From NCBI GenBank assembly GCA_036937835.1, contig CM072878.1, positions 8,928,501 through 8,992,500 of the forward strand: a stretch of DNA of 64,000 nucleotides, given 5' to 3'. A program made the position numbers and the translations under genes. Source of the DNA: Pampus argenteus (lineage: Eukaryota; Chordata; Actinopteri; Scombriformes; Stromateidae). Shown here piece after piece: positions 1 to 34,060 of the stretch; the first letter of the stretch is position 1; every line of letters starts with the position of its first letter. The notes under the pieces were generated by a model. That model was not told where the DNA came from. It saw only the letters and a program-made list of their open reading frames with translations, and did not search any database.

Positions 1-101
1 GAAGCTGCTTTGGCTTTGTTTAAGGAACATAAAGAAGAGGGCATGTGCCAAGTTTTCATTAATTACAGAGTGAGAAATCTCATCGCATTTTGTTTTTACA
101 G

Positions 102-1148
102 GACAATCTAAGTGTGGCACCTGAAGCTGAAGCACCAGGTGAGTTTCACTTTGTTTTATAATCGAAAATGTCCATGTAAACTCTTTGTGGCAGATCTGAG
201 TTATGTTGAGTCATCCTGCTGACTGTAGCATAGGAAGTATTCCTGTCTTTAAGTGTCTGATTATGCAGACTACAGACCACACTATAGTTAAATCTTTTTA
301 AAAATAACCTCTCGTCTTGGGTCCCCAATCTACATCTTATGGTTAATTTTGCATTTATGGGTTTTATGAATCTTCTTCTTTTTTTCTTTTTTTTTTCTCC
401 CTCTTGCTACATCAGCAGGTCAAAATCTTCACTTACAGACACCTGACTTTTGCGAAGTCAGGTGTCATTGCGAAATGAGGTTCACATTTGTGGTTCTGAC
501 TCAAATTTAACATCTGTACCAATATAAGCTCTGTACCATATAAACTTCAATATTGCGTGACAATTTCAATTTGTCTGTAATCGGTTTATTACCAAATATA
601 TGTAAATCTAAAGATAAGCCCATCGGCCTCAGCTGTACTTCTTGTTATTTGCAAATCAGCAATTGTTAGCATGCTAACACCCTCATTCAAGATGGTGAAC
701 CTTGGAAATATTGCCTACATCAGAGAAATAACTGTCCTTGTGAGCATAGTAGCATGCTGACATTAGCATTAAGCGGAAAGCACAAAGTGCAGCGTCGCAG
801 AGCTGTGAGCATGGCTGGAGATTCTTAGTTTTGTAATTCTGCTTTGGCAATTTCTGTAAAGCACTTTTTTTCTCTCTCTCTCTTCAAGCACCTGAGGCAA
901 AGGTCAGCCAACCTGAGGTAAAGGAGGAAACTGTCTCCCCAGCTGTTGTGCCAGTCAAGGAGGAGCCTCCTGCTCCTGCTGCTGCTGTCCCTGTCCCTGA
1001 CTCTCCAGCGCCTGAGCCCTCTTCTTCCTCTTCCTCACCTTCTGATGACAATTTGAAGAACCACGAGCCTCACCTGGGACCCAAGCCTCGCTCTCACAAC
1101 AAGGTCCTCAACCCCCCTGGAGGAAAGTCTAGTGTGGTATTCTACTGA
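102..1148 (+). CDS. jpt2: Jupiter microtubule-associated homolog 2 (3' part)
   Basis: Two coding exons at the left edge, 102-138 and 889-1148, join in phase (one base of a GCA codon is carried over). Acceptors are TTTTTACAG and CTCTTCAAG; the donor is GTGAGT. The C-terminus HEPHLGPKPRSHNKVLNPPG followed by GKSSVVFY and a TGA at 1146-1148 closely matches the end of human JPT2 (HN1L) and differs from JPT1, which ends in GKSSLVLG. Upstream of it is a low-complexity stretch rich in Pro, Ala, Ser and Glu. JPT2 is a small, largely disordered protein, reported to bind NAADP and to be microtubule-associated. The 5' exons lie left of the window. The following gene is mapk8ip3, as in human 16p13.3, which supports the call. 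Several AATAAA motifs follow (near 1699 and 2365), so the 3' UTR may run about 0.5-1.2 kb. Confidence 0.9.
463..835 (+). repeat. Medium-copy interspersed repeat, copy 1
   Basis: In the last jpt2 intron. It begins around ATGAGGTTCACATTTGTGG and ends in GAGCATGGCTGGAGATTCTTA after repeated TAGCATGCTAAC/TAGCATGCTGACA motifs. The same order of motifs recurs at 27080-27455. I recall this GCTAGCATG-rich element as common in percomorph genomes, but I cannot name the family. Confidence 0.5.
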
Positions 1149-1957
1149 TCAGTTGAACATACTAGTCTTCCCTGTTCTTTCTCTGCTCTCCTGTTAATCT
1201 TGTCTCATTCCAACACCCCTCCCCACCAACATTATTTCACACGTACAACTAAACAAAGATCAGGATTTTTTTTGTTCTTGACACCAGGTTCCTGGTTTAA
1301 TATGTTGTCATCAACTTCTTGCACTTTCAGCCCATTTCTGGCTGTCGGCTTTTTGCTGAAACCTGCAATCATTCAATCAACAGGTTAACTATTACCCAAT
1401 CACTTTAACTGTTCAATCTCAATATTGCGGTTACCGTCTTCACTGCTTCTGTGTTTTTTGCATGTGTAAATGTAGTTGAAAGCACAATTATTTTTCATTT
1501 TGAAAACACATTTGCATCTCAATAATTGTTTAGACACCAGAAGATGACTGTGCAATTTGTCAGCTTTAAAAAGTCCTGGATTCAAATGATTTCATGTAAC
1601 AATTATCAAAGGCGGAAATTCATTGCGGACATTTGCTCCAAATTTCAGGGTGCCTATTTTAAACCTTGTTATGTGGGCTTTCAGTCAAGAGGGGGTGAAT
1701 AAATATTTTCACCAATATAAAATGTTTCAGGGAGTTCCACTAGTGCCACCTTTTTTTTTAAGTGCTACCACACTTATTCAATGACTCCATAAAACTTATC
1801 GTTTGAATTTTCAAAGTAATGCAAGCGTTAGACAACAATGGATGCCTATAATCAGAAAGCCTTTTATCAGTTGAGCATTCTCACTTGCCTTCAGCGATTG
1901 TCACTTAATTTTGTTCCCTCTCATCTCATGTGTCTCATATAAGTTATCTTCCGTCAG
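1149..1957. other. jpt2 3' UTR and intergenic sequence
   Basis: AT-rich sequence after the jpt2 stop codon, with an AATAAA near 1699. I see no convincing coding exon, RNA gene or mobile element. The open frames here are low in complexity and unsupported by splice sites. Confidence 0.5.
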
Positions 1958-4785
1958 AGCACAAACTCTGTTCAGGAAGAGATGCCAAAAATTGACATTG
2001 AAACAAAGATGAATGCAAGCGTTTACTTCCAAATGTTTCTACTTCCTTAAAGAAATTCCATTTTGATTTTATGCGAATGTATTATGCAGGTACTTTTCTG
2101 CTTTGTCCTCATTGCTTGCTTTATCTGAGAACATGCCTTTATTTGCTTGGGGTAGGCCTCTGTTTATGTTTTAAATTAAAACGGCTGAAGACAAATGACC
2201 TCTGGACAAGCGCGTGGCCTACCTGAGTCCAGGTGGGCTCATTAATTATCACCTCTCCACCCACTTCATGATGCACATTCATGGTATTCTGGTGCCAGCC
2301 TGTCCCCCGTGTGTTGATGTGCCTGTCAGGCAATGAGCGCAGCAGAAGAAATCCTGTGTATTGCAATAAAAACTGTTGTTTTGCATATGGAGTTTATTTC
2401 AATGTTTTTTTGGAAAATAAACGAAATGAACATTCACTCTCAGAATATTTATACAGATTTGTTAGTTTTTGAATTACTTCATTATTGGTTTGTCTTTTGG
2501 CAGCACTCTGGGTAAGATGCTTGTTCCCAAACAAAATGGCCCCTTTTCTCTTCTGAGTTTTTCACCTAGACAGTACTGTGCTACTGTTTTTAGCCATGCT
2601 AGCAGCAACAATATAAAGAGTGGACCATGTTTGTGATGTGAATATAAACACAAGATGTGTAGGAGGCAAAAGGAAAAAAAAACACCTGACTGTCCACAAA
2701 TGGGGCTTTTTTTTTTCATTTTGAATATAAGGATTGATAAACATTAAGCAGCTAATGCCAACGTGTGTACATGAGATCTCATGTCGTACATTATGTCAGC
2801 TAATGTACGAAAGTTTTACCCTCTGCAACATACTGTGTGTTAAAATGACAGACCGATGTGGAGTTGGCATTGGTGGAGCGTTACTCAGACGATTATAGTA
2901 AAAATCTGGAATCTTTCATAAGCAGCTTTCAACTAATGTTTCATAATGAATGGGGTTAGAAGAAAACTGGAGTCAGTAGTGTAACCATAACCATAATGTA
3001 CATGGGTAATAAATGAGTTAAAAGACAAGCAACTCATGACTCAGTTGACTTGAAATGATGGAACAGAACAGTAAATGACAGGGTGTATTGCAGACAATAA
3101 CAAGTGATCAGCACCACAGCTGGAGGACTTTTCATTATTCTGGTTTGAAGGTTGCTGAGTCTCACAAGCTCCACATTAAATCTACCTTCTCTATGCAATA
3201 TAATTAATATTGTGTAGATGCTTTAATTTGTTGTTTGCAACTAAAACCAGCCCAGGTTTATTTAAGTTTATGTAAGTTTTCTTCCATTTAACACTGATGA
3301 GTAGAGCTTAATCTCAAACTGCTTGTTGCTTTCAGAGAGGACCTCCCACCTGCTGTAAGCCTCTATAACTAATACTTCACTACTAGTGTGAAGTGTAAAT
3401 ATTGACAGTATTTTACTGCCACCTACTGAATGAAACAAGGAGGACAACTGAAGCTATGTGCTGATGGGAAAAAATCCCAACGGACAAAAAGACGTGGGGT
3501 CAATATTTGAAGATTTAAAAGTTTATTTCCTTTCTATGATTTAGCTTGTTTCTTGTTTTTCTTACTTGTATTATCTCGAGCTTGATATGCATGTTGTGTA
3601 TTAATTCTGCTGTGTCTCTTTCAGAGGAGGCAACTTGAAGAATACCATACGTTGTTGAATATTTTAAACCCCATCACAGGTAGATGCGAACCCAGTGACT
3701 CCCTGCTGAGATCTGCCAACACTGCAAGGCAAGTCTAAAAATGTGAGACTGAAGTTTACCTTGCTAACCTCACCCTGCAATCTGTTACACACATGTAGGG
3801 TGAATCTTTTCTAAAGTATTGTTGTGCTGTTCAGTTGAAAAAAGGCAGTTAAGGCCAATTTGTTTTAGTTGGCCCTTTATCTACTGCCTACATATTGGTA
3901 GATCAGTAATAATATTCCAATGATTTACATAATAGTATAACACAGTGCTTATGTTTCTGTATATATATATATATATATGTACTTAACTAGGATTCGACTG
4001 CAAGATTTGTACTACTTTTACATCACTGACTGTAGTTTGCAAAATATAATTTCATAAAGTGAACTAATTATAAGTAACATGTTGCCTTTTGTTGTTGTGT
4101 GGATTGAAGCATTTTTTTTATCAGATTGCATTGTCATTATTATTCAATTCTAGCACCAAGTGGGCTGCAGACTTGTGTTAAGTGGGCTGTGATAGTATAG
4201 GAAACGATACAACTTCCGGTTTTAACCTCCAAAATAAAACCATTAGCACGTATGCCACCCTATAACCTACACTCTAGGTTTACTGTAGGTCCTACAGTAA
4301 ACCCCTTAATTACAAATGATAGGGCTGTAGCTACCACTGAAGACATTTATTTGTGGGTTTTAAGCAGGAGTTCAGATTACAGCCAGGTGACTGTTGGCAA
4401 AAAATAAAAATAAATAAAACTAAAACACTGGTTCAGTAAAAACATTCTGGAGCTTTTGGACTGACCTCAGTATCTCTGCATTCCTGGCTGCAGACTTGTA
4501 TAGCTTCACAATATTACCATAATCTTCTGTCAGTATATGTAACAATAAATAAACTAACTAAATGGAAAAGACATGGTGAGAATTATAACAAGATGTGTGT
4601 ATTTAAAATGCTAATCTAACCATCTGACTTTATGTTAAATAATTTTGTGGGTTTTTGTTTCATTATGCTTTTGTTTGTTTGCTTTGAAATGTGTTTTTCT
4701 TCTTGCTTCTACAGTTGGACGTTTAATCTTCACTATGTGGAATGATGTATGTGCAGAGTTACACAAGCGTGATGTGGAAACTTGA
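1958..4785 (+). other. Unassigned cluster of exon-like segments between jpt2 and mapk8ip3
   Basis: I do not recognise this gene. Three segments have strong splice signals. 3336-3354 is 19 nt (TTTCAG acceptor, GTAAGC donor). 3625-3679 follows CTCTTTCAG and has a GTAGAT donor. The last begins at 4715 after TTGCTTCTACAG and reaches TGA at 4783-4785. In one consistent phase they read EDLPPARRQLEEYHTLLN..., then a short tail containing FTMWNDVCAELHKRD. Two further open segments, 1958-2020 and 2852-2937, join in phase upstream (VELALVERYSDDY), but their donors are weak (GTTTAC, GTTTCA). Alternatively, the 3625 exon could run on through GRCEPSDSLLRSANTARQV to a TAA at 3735-3737, or use a GC donor at 3729. 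It could be a small helical or coiled-coil protein gene, alternative 3' exons, or a decaying gene. Confidence 0.3.
3959..3979. repeat. (TA)n microsatellite
   Basis: About ten TA dinucleotides after TTTCTG. Simple repeat in otherwise AT-rich non-coding sequence. Confidence 0.9.
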
Positions 4786-5234
4786 AGCCTCCAGTGTACG
4801 TACACTGAGAACTGAAGCAAGAGACACTTTGTGTCCAGCAATTGTAAAATCAAATATACTTACATATTCATAGATTTTCATTTTTTTAATGAGAGAGAAA
4901 GAGCAGATGTATTCTTTAAGGATTTTAAAGAGGTAATTATACTTTTTTTTTTAAAGGAAAACCATATCAAACATACATACATATATGCTCCAAGCAAAGT
5001 ACGTTTATATGTTTTAATATGTGTGTCTTTAAGGATAGAACACTTACTATTAAAATATTTTTAAATATTGAAATTATTTGGTTGTTTAAAAAAAAAGACG
5101 AGAATGTCTCATTGTCATGTTCAAAAGAAAACAAAAACAAAAAAACAACACATGATTTTGAAAGCTTGAAGCTGACTTCCGGTATCGTGTGTCTGACTTG
5201 ATGCAGTGAGTCCACTTGCTCAATGCAGACGGTG

Positions 5235-5242
5235 TGACGTCA
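5235..5242. promoter_or_regulatory. Perfect cAMP response element in the mapk8ip3 promoter region
   Basis: TGACGTCA, the palindromic CREB/ATF site, lies about 700 bp upstream of the mapk8ip3 start codon, at the left edge of a GC- and CpG-rich stretch (about 5235-5660) in AT-rich surroundings. That stretch is the likely promoter and 5' UTR. The site itself is seen; occupancy is inferred. Confidence 0.5.
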
Positions 5243-5477
5243 GCCAGAGTCGGTCAGCTGGCTCCTCCATCTGAACAGCAGGGAGAGCCTCTCCCATAGG
5301 GAGACATCACCATCAACGCCCGAGCCTGGCCAGCAGCATCGGCAGCCCGCTGCAAAAACATGGAGGAAACGATATTATAGAGGCGGATCGGGCGTCGGCG
5401 GGGATCGGGAGCGTTAGATTATTTATTTATCTATTTATTAATTAATTTATTTCCCCTGCCAGTAATGGCTGGGGTCC

Positions 5478-5684
5478 ATGGCTGCGGCTACTGAGAGGCA
5501 GGTGCAATATTATCGACGGAGGCATTTCGTTCCTCGGCATGGACTCAGCGAGGGCCGATCCACAGGCTGGCCCTCTCCACGCCCGCTGCGCCTGAGATCA
5601 GATGCTCAGTTCGGGAGGAGAGCGATAGCTGGGCCGCGTCTGGAGGAGGAGGGGGGGGCCCTCATGATTTACATCAAAATATAA
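5478..5684 (+). other. Possible upstream ORF in the mapk8ip3 5' leader
   Basis: A 68-codon open frame starts at an ATG in a good context (GTCCATGG) inside the CpG-rich leader and ends before the mapk8ip3 start. The product is arginine-rich (MAAATERQVQYYRRRHF...) and matches nothing I know. It may be a translated upstream ORF or a chance opening in GC-rich DNA. A candidate acceptor (TTACAG, exon from 5887) just before the main start codon suggests that the leader is spliced. Confidence 0.25.
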
Positions 5685-5941
5685 ATATATTTTCAGTACC
5701 GAGCTCAAGGTTATGCGTCGTTACACACAGCGACGGCCAGTTTAAGTAAATATGTGGTGCTGCAAAACGGCATAAGTGTTTTTGGGGTTTTTTTTCATTT
5801 ATTTTTATTCGAGGAAAAGACTGATTGTATGTCCTCCCTTTCCCGTGCTGATCGGATCCAGAACCGGTAATAGTTTCGCCTTACAGGCCTGAATAACTGT
5901 TTGAGCGCAGCCTCATCATCTGGGAAACAGTATCTGCCAAG

Positions 5942-28593
<22,652 letters not shown>

Positions 28594-29710
28594 CACCTGA
28601 ATTTGCTTTAATGCCTCTCCCACCCATCTCCTTAAAAAAAAACAAAAAAAAACATCTCCTCCTCTCTATAAAAGCTTCCAGCCACCCAAACCTTGTAATT
28701 ATCCCTGATCATGTAAAAGTTCACCCCCAACTCTAAAACAACCCTCCAAGCTGTGTATTGCCCCCTGTAACTATCATACCCCCTCCTGCCCCGTCACCTT
28801 GTAACTTTAATGCCTTGTAAGTACCTCCTCTGACTTGAGTAATCTGCCTGCCATCCTGTTTCTGTCCCACCAGGGCGTTGTAACTATCTTCATGAGCCTT
28901 GTAACCCAGCCTCATAACTACCTCCCACCTCTGTATTGACCTTATATTCACCCTGTAAGCACACTGTATTTACCCTAATTGTCCTGCATCTGCCCCAAAG
29001 TTATTCCTCTTCTTCCTCCATTTAGTTTGTCATCTGTGAAGCCTCCACTTTGTCTTAAAGCAAAGACCAGAGCCCCAGACATGCATCAATTGTACCTTTA
29101 GAGATCAAAACAAAACAAAAAAAGCAGGTGCAGCAATGAGAATGACAACACTAACTTCTATTTCAGGTTTTGGGAGTTCAGTTTTAATGGATGCAGATGT
29201 CAGTGAGTTTATGGATCAACGTTATTTGTGTATTTGAATATGGAAGTCATGTTTTGGCTTTAGGATCACTGTGGATGGTTAAAGTTTATGTTTGGGTTTG
29301 TTTCGATTTTGAGGGTAAGCGAAGATAAGCCAACGCAGAACAAATGGAAAGTCTAAATTACTTATTCAGCACACATTTTACATCTTGCAGTCACCTCTAT
29401 TTAAAGACACACTTGCTTATTTTCTACCCCCCATAAAAGCCGTCGGCGTGCGGTGACGGACCTCAATGACAGGAAATGTCTGGTGATTTTTTTTTGGTGA
29501 CGTCTTCATGCTGAAGTCACGTTGTTGATCTTAACAACTGGCTGTTGATCGGACGGTTCGGTGTAAAGCAGGTGCTCGGTGGTGTGTAGTCATTAAGTGT
29601 ACAGGGATGATTGTAAATCTCCAGACACGCCCATTCTCTTTGTTCAGTATGAAAATTCATGCATTGATCTCTTATCTGTGTGGATTAAATATTAAACATA
29701 TGTGTGTGCT
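28594..29710 (+). other. mapk8ip3: mapk8ip3 3' UTR with poly(A) signals
   Basis: About 1.1 kb without a coding frame follows the stop. It contains several short CTTGTAAC-like repeats near 28690-28950. Two ATTAAA motifs at 29684-29689 and 29691-29696 are followed by a GT-rich stretch (GTGTGTGTTTGTGTC), a plausible cleavage and polyadenylation site. Confidence 0.55.
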
Positions 29711-30545
29711 GAAAAACAGTAAAACCGGTGTGTGTTTGTGTCTCAATTCTCAAAAACACAGAAACTAGTAGTGAACATTTTAAAAAGGATTTCAAGATGA
29801 GATTTATTGCTTTGGACAATTCATACAGCAACATGTTTTTATAAAAAGCATAAACGTGACAAAACTGGCTAGTTACTGGAACAATTACAATATAAGCACA
29901 CTTAAATTAGTGCAGTTTAATTTCAATTTTGCAACTGCGCCTGAGATGATGAAATTACAAAAACCAAAATCAGTTAAAGCTTCTATCCATTACATTCAGA
30001 GTCCCAAGTGTGTGCAATAATCTGTTGTTATGACATTGGAGAATTTGAATTTAAAAAAAGGTACAGGAAACTGAAAATTATAAACGTGTTTGTAATGATG
30101 GTTAAGTGCTTAAATTAAATCTTTATTTCCTGGTTTTCATTACGAGGAACATTACAGCAGAAACGTGTACATTTGAAAAGAAGCTTGTTCCAAATGACGA
30201 GGAAAAATTATAGTTTCCTGCACTGCACTTTTAATAGATTATTATTAATTATGGTCTTTTATTGCTCCAAATTGAAGCTTATTGCTTAAAATCTGTAGGT
30301 AACAGATGCAGACACTGTGTTACTGATCAAATTATTGTTCACTTAGTGCAATTTTTTGCTTGGTGATGAGAATTGCAGTACAGATAAAAAAAAAACTCAG
30401 CAAGGCAGCAACATAACCTCATCTCCTAGTAGCCTCATCCTCTAGTAAAGCCAAAACAATATTCATGTGAGGTACGATTGTTAATCACACTTAAATGTAA
30501 AAAAAAACACTGGTTTAGCTACAGGATGGCAGCACATGTAGAGCG

Positions 30546-33433
30546 TCAGTTGTAGATCCAGCGGCTGCTGGCGTCCTCCCAGCACTGAAGCTCGTGCTCC
30601 TGAAACCACAGAGAGATTTCTTTCTGGGCGCTCTCCACGGAGTCGCTGCCGTGGATCACGTTCCTGCAGCACAGAGTGGAAAAAAAAAAACGTGTGTGGG
30701 ACACTCAAGAGAAAATGGGGCTCTTTAACATTAGCTAAAGGACACAATTTTGCTTTTTTATCAGTCCAGGGACAAAGAGTCTTTCATTACTACTATCATA
30801 ACAGTGTGCACACTACCAGGATCCTGAAACTGAAGCAGCTAATTAATTTCATTATTTACACATGTGCTTTCCTTGCTGTAAAATGTCTTCTGTTAAAAAG
30901 GCATACTGATGGACATTATTTTCCTGTATAGCTCCTGTAACGTGTAGGACATATTAGAGTTACTGTAATTGATCTTACCTGCCCACTTCGACACAGTAGT
31001 CTCCTCGGATGGTTCCAGGCAGCGAGTCTGCGGGGTTGGTCTCTCCTAACATCTTACGTGCGGTCTTGACCACGTCCAAACCCTGCCACACCTGAACGAA
31101 CGCAGAAACACACACACACGACTGCAGCATGACTACAATATTACAGAGCAGTGTTACTCCTCTGTTTTCAATCGGAGCACAGCACCTATACAAACATTTA
31201 AAGATTTAATAACCAAAATATATAATCTACATTAACCCAGTTAAATAGCTGGCAAACCCAAAAGTCAAATGAGGACACGTGTACAGGAAAGAACGAGGAG
31301 GAATCTCACCATGACAACGACTGGACCAGAGCTCATGTAGCTTATCAGATCCCTGAAGAACGCCTTGTTCCTCAGGTCCCAATAGTGCTTCAGAAGAAGG
31401 TCCTCAGACGCCTGACACACACACACACACACACACACACGCAGAAAGAGAGAGACATATTCATTACAACTATTTCAGAAACATGGGTCTCCAGAGGAAA
31501 TGAAACATACCTCCATTAGTTTGAGGCCGACCAGCTTAAAGCCCTTCTTCTCAAAGCGCCGCACGATTTCTCCCACCAGTCTCCGCTGAACGCCATCTGG
31601 TTTCACGGCGATGAAGGTGCGTTCATTCACACCGGTCCAGCCTGGAGCAAAACATAACACAGGGCCAAAGTGAGAAGAGACAGAGGTGCAACCACACAGC
31701 CTTGAGCATCTTGCATGCGTCTCAGGAAGCAGTGCCATTCATTCAGGGTGCTGTTATTGAGTGTTGCATTCAACTGACATGTTTTGCTTTTGCAGAGTGG
31801 ATTTTTTTTTTTTTATAGAAGTTTCCAACCAGATCATCCAGTGTTCAAGCTTCCAGCCCAAAAAGCTGGAAAAGTTTACTTTGTGTACAAACTAGGGACA
31901 CAAAGTAAACTATGGAGAGCTAAAAAAAAAAAAAAAAAAAGCATGGCTGTATTATCTGAGCTGGATATCAGACGGAAAATAACGCCAAAACTGCTCACCT
32001 TATGTGCTTATGCTGAAAAAGTTTTCTAGCTTCCGTTTCACTTCCGGGGTGAAACACACATAAGCTACTTACTGACGTAGGAGCGACATATAACATGAAA
32101 GTCAATTAAACACTTCTGTGAGCAGCGGGAGGTGACGTTTAATAACGTCTAAAACATAACGAGAATGAGACTGAAGCCGTGTTAACGTTACTTTGATATA
32201 ACGGGTCTCTCTTCCGGTGCTCCGTGTTTCCGTCCTTTAAATCACAGCACATCACCAGAACCACCGGGAGGGTCACACTCGCTCCCCCATTTTGTTTAAA
32301 CCACATCGGAGAGAAACTTCTCATGACAATCTTTTTTTTTTTTTTTTTTTTTTTTCAAAATTCAATAGCTCAATAAATTTAAACTGAAAGTCCGTTCCTT
32401 CTGTATTGTCCTCCGGAAGGAAACAACACGCGACGTTAGTTCTCATATTTTCTAATTCTTCTAGTTCTATAATCATCGACGAATCAGGAGTAAACATTTA
32501 GCCGTAAACTAATCTACATTATTTGTACAATTTAAAAAATAAAATAAAAAATCTGAAAGTTTAAGCTTTATATGTTTCCCTCCGGAAGATTATTCGATTA
32601 TTTTGTCGTCTACCGCCGATTACCATGGCAACGAATGAAGCCGCTAAGCATCCGTGTCGTCAAAACGTTGATATTCAATTTTGCTTTATTGGCAACAACA
32701 ATAGCGCCAAAGCATAATAAATTAAATACAATTCATAGATTAAAAAATATATATATAAACAGCCTAACGACAGTTTTCTGTAGCAAACCTCACACTCACT
32801 ACATGTATTTGTTGCCTACGGTGTTTCTCACCAGGTTCCTCTATTCGTGCCCGTTTAACCACCAAATCTTCAAGTCCGCGCAGATCTTGATGTGACCTTT
32901 TTTTCGGCCCCATAGCAGCAGCAGCAGCTGCATCAGGTCATCATGTACCAGTAGCAACACGCTAACACACCAGCTATTAATAGGATGATGAATCAACTCA
33001 CTGTACGTTACAGTGAGGACACATGGACGCTGCCGCCCGTCACACAAAGCAAGCGCTCAATAGATTAACCAGCTGGCTGCAGATTCACCCACGCATGCAT
33101 TAAGACATGTAACATGATAAACATCTTCTGAGATATTAAGATTAACACGCACAGGCTGGATATTATTAGACACACGTTAAAGCCACTCGTCATCACTTCT
33201 GTTAGACGCAGTGTTATTTGAAAGATTCACCGGTTTCTCCGCAGGGAGTCAACGTCTCTCACCCTGGATCCGTCCCGACTCTCTCGTTCACACACGGCGG
33301 GCTCTGAGAGTATATTATCGGGGTAAAACAGAAACTTAAGGCCGCGGTAGTGATATATAAATAAGTATGAACAAGTATATCACCAACCTGATCGAAAGAT
33401 GTAGGCAAATATAGTGAGAAACAGGCAGATCAT
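30546..33433 (-). CDS. nme3: Nucleoside diphosphate kinase 3, complete
   Basis: Transfers the gamma phosphate from ATP to other nucleoside diphosphates; the family member NME3 sits on the mitochondrial outer membrane. Five minus-strand exons: 33388-33433, 31511-31641, 31310-31411, 30979-31091, 30546-30663. They sum to 510 nt, or 169 aa, exactly the human length. The first exon encodes the hydrophobic leader MICLFLTIFAYIF (human MICLVLTIFANLF), which marks NME3 rather than NME1, NME2 or NME4. ERTFIAVKPDGVQRRLVGEI follows. The catalytic histidine falls in NVIHGSDS as His135, as in human. The C-terminus is WIYN. All splice sites are canonical and phases agree. The gene converges on mapk8ip3 and lies head to tail with mrps34. 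A minus-strand AATAAA at 29803-29808 is a likely poly(A) signal, and a second is at 30122-30127. Confidence 0.96.
31415..31440. repeat. (CA)n microsatellite
   Basis: Thirteen CA units in nme3 intron 2, directly before the exon 3 acceptor on the minus strand, so that (GT)n forms part of its upstream tract. Confidence 0.9.
31873..31911. repeat. Perfect 14-bp inverted repeat in nme3 intron 1
   Basis: AGTTTACTTTGTGT (31873-31886) and ACACAAAGTAAACT (31898-31911) are exact inverted copies with an 11-nt loop. No coding content. Confidence 0.7.
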
Positions 33434-34060
33434 GATGGCCAACGGACGGAGAACCCTGGAAGGAGGGAAAAGAGGACGGAAGCGCGCACGCACGTTGCTT
33501 AGGAATAAAGCGCGGGCACGTGGTGTTGCAAGGGTCACGCACGAGGAGGACAAAAAAAACTGACTGAAAAGTAGGAATGATGTAGAGAAATACTGACTAA
33601 ATAGAAATTTAAAATCAAATCAATAAATAAATCATCTTTAAATCAAAAGACATGTTTTACAATGTATATCAAATATTCTATTATGCATAATGATTTGTCC
33701 AATATGGTTTTTCCACAAAAATATGAGATTTTAAGGTGTTTTAGTATCACTGCATCATAAAAAGAGCCCAAATCACGCCTTCATATTAACTGCACACATT
33801 CTTAGTGCTACACGGCTGTATTTAAAATCACATCAAAAATTCACAATTATTTGCCACGTTTAATCACAAATGTAATATTTAGCACATTACACAGATACAT
33901 CTTACACACAGACAGGATTTCTCCAGATGACGATAGCAGAGAAGTAATCTGATACCAGGACTGAGCAGGCGAGTTGAAGGCTTTGACGAAAGACGTTACA
34001 GCTACTTCTGTCAACACTGAGTCCAAAAATGTCCTTCAGCTTCACAAACCCTGCTGGGTA

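Noticed and set aside
2769..2784. Perfect 16-bp palindrome ACATGAGATCTCATGT
   Set aside because: Short palindromes of this size are expected occasionally; no context suggests function.
4792..4807. Perfect 16-bp palindrome CAGTGTACGTACACTG
   Set aside because: Same reason; it lies just after the candidate stop of the unassigned exon cluster and has no further support.
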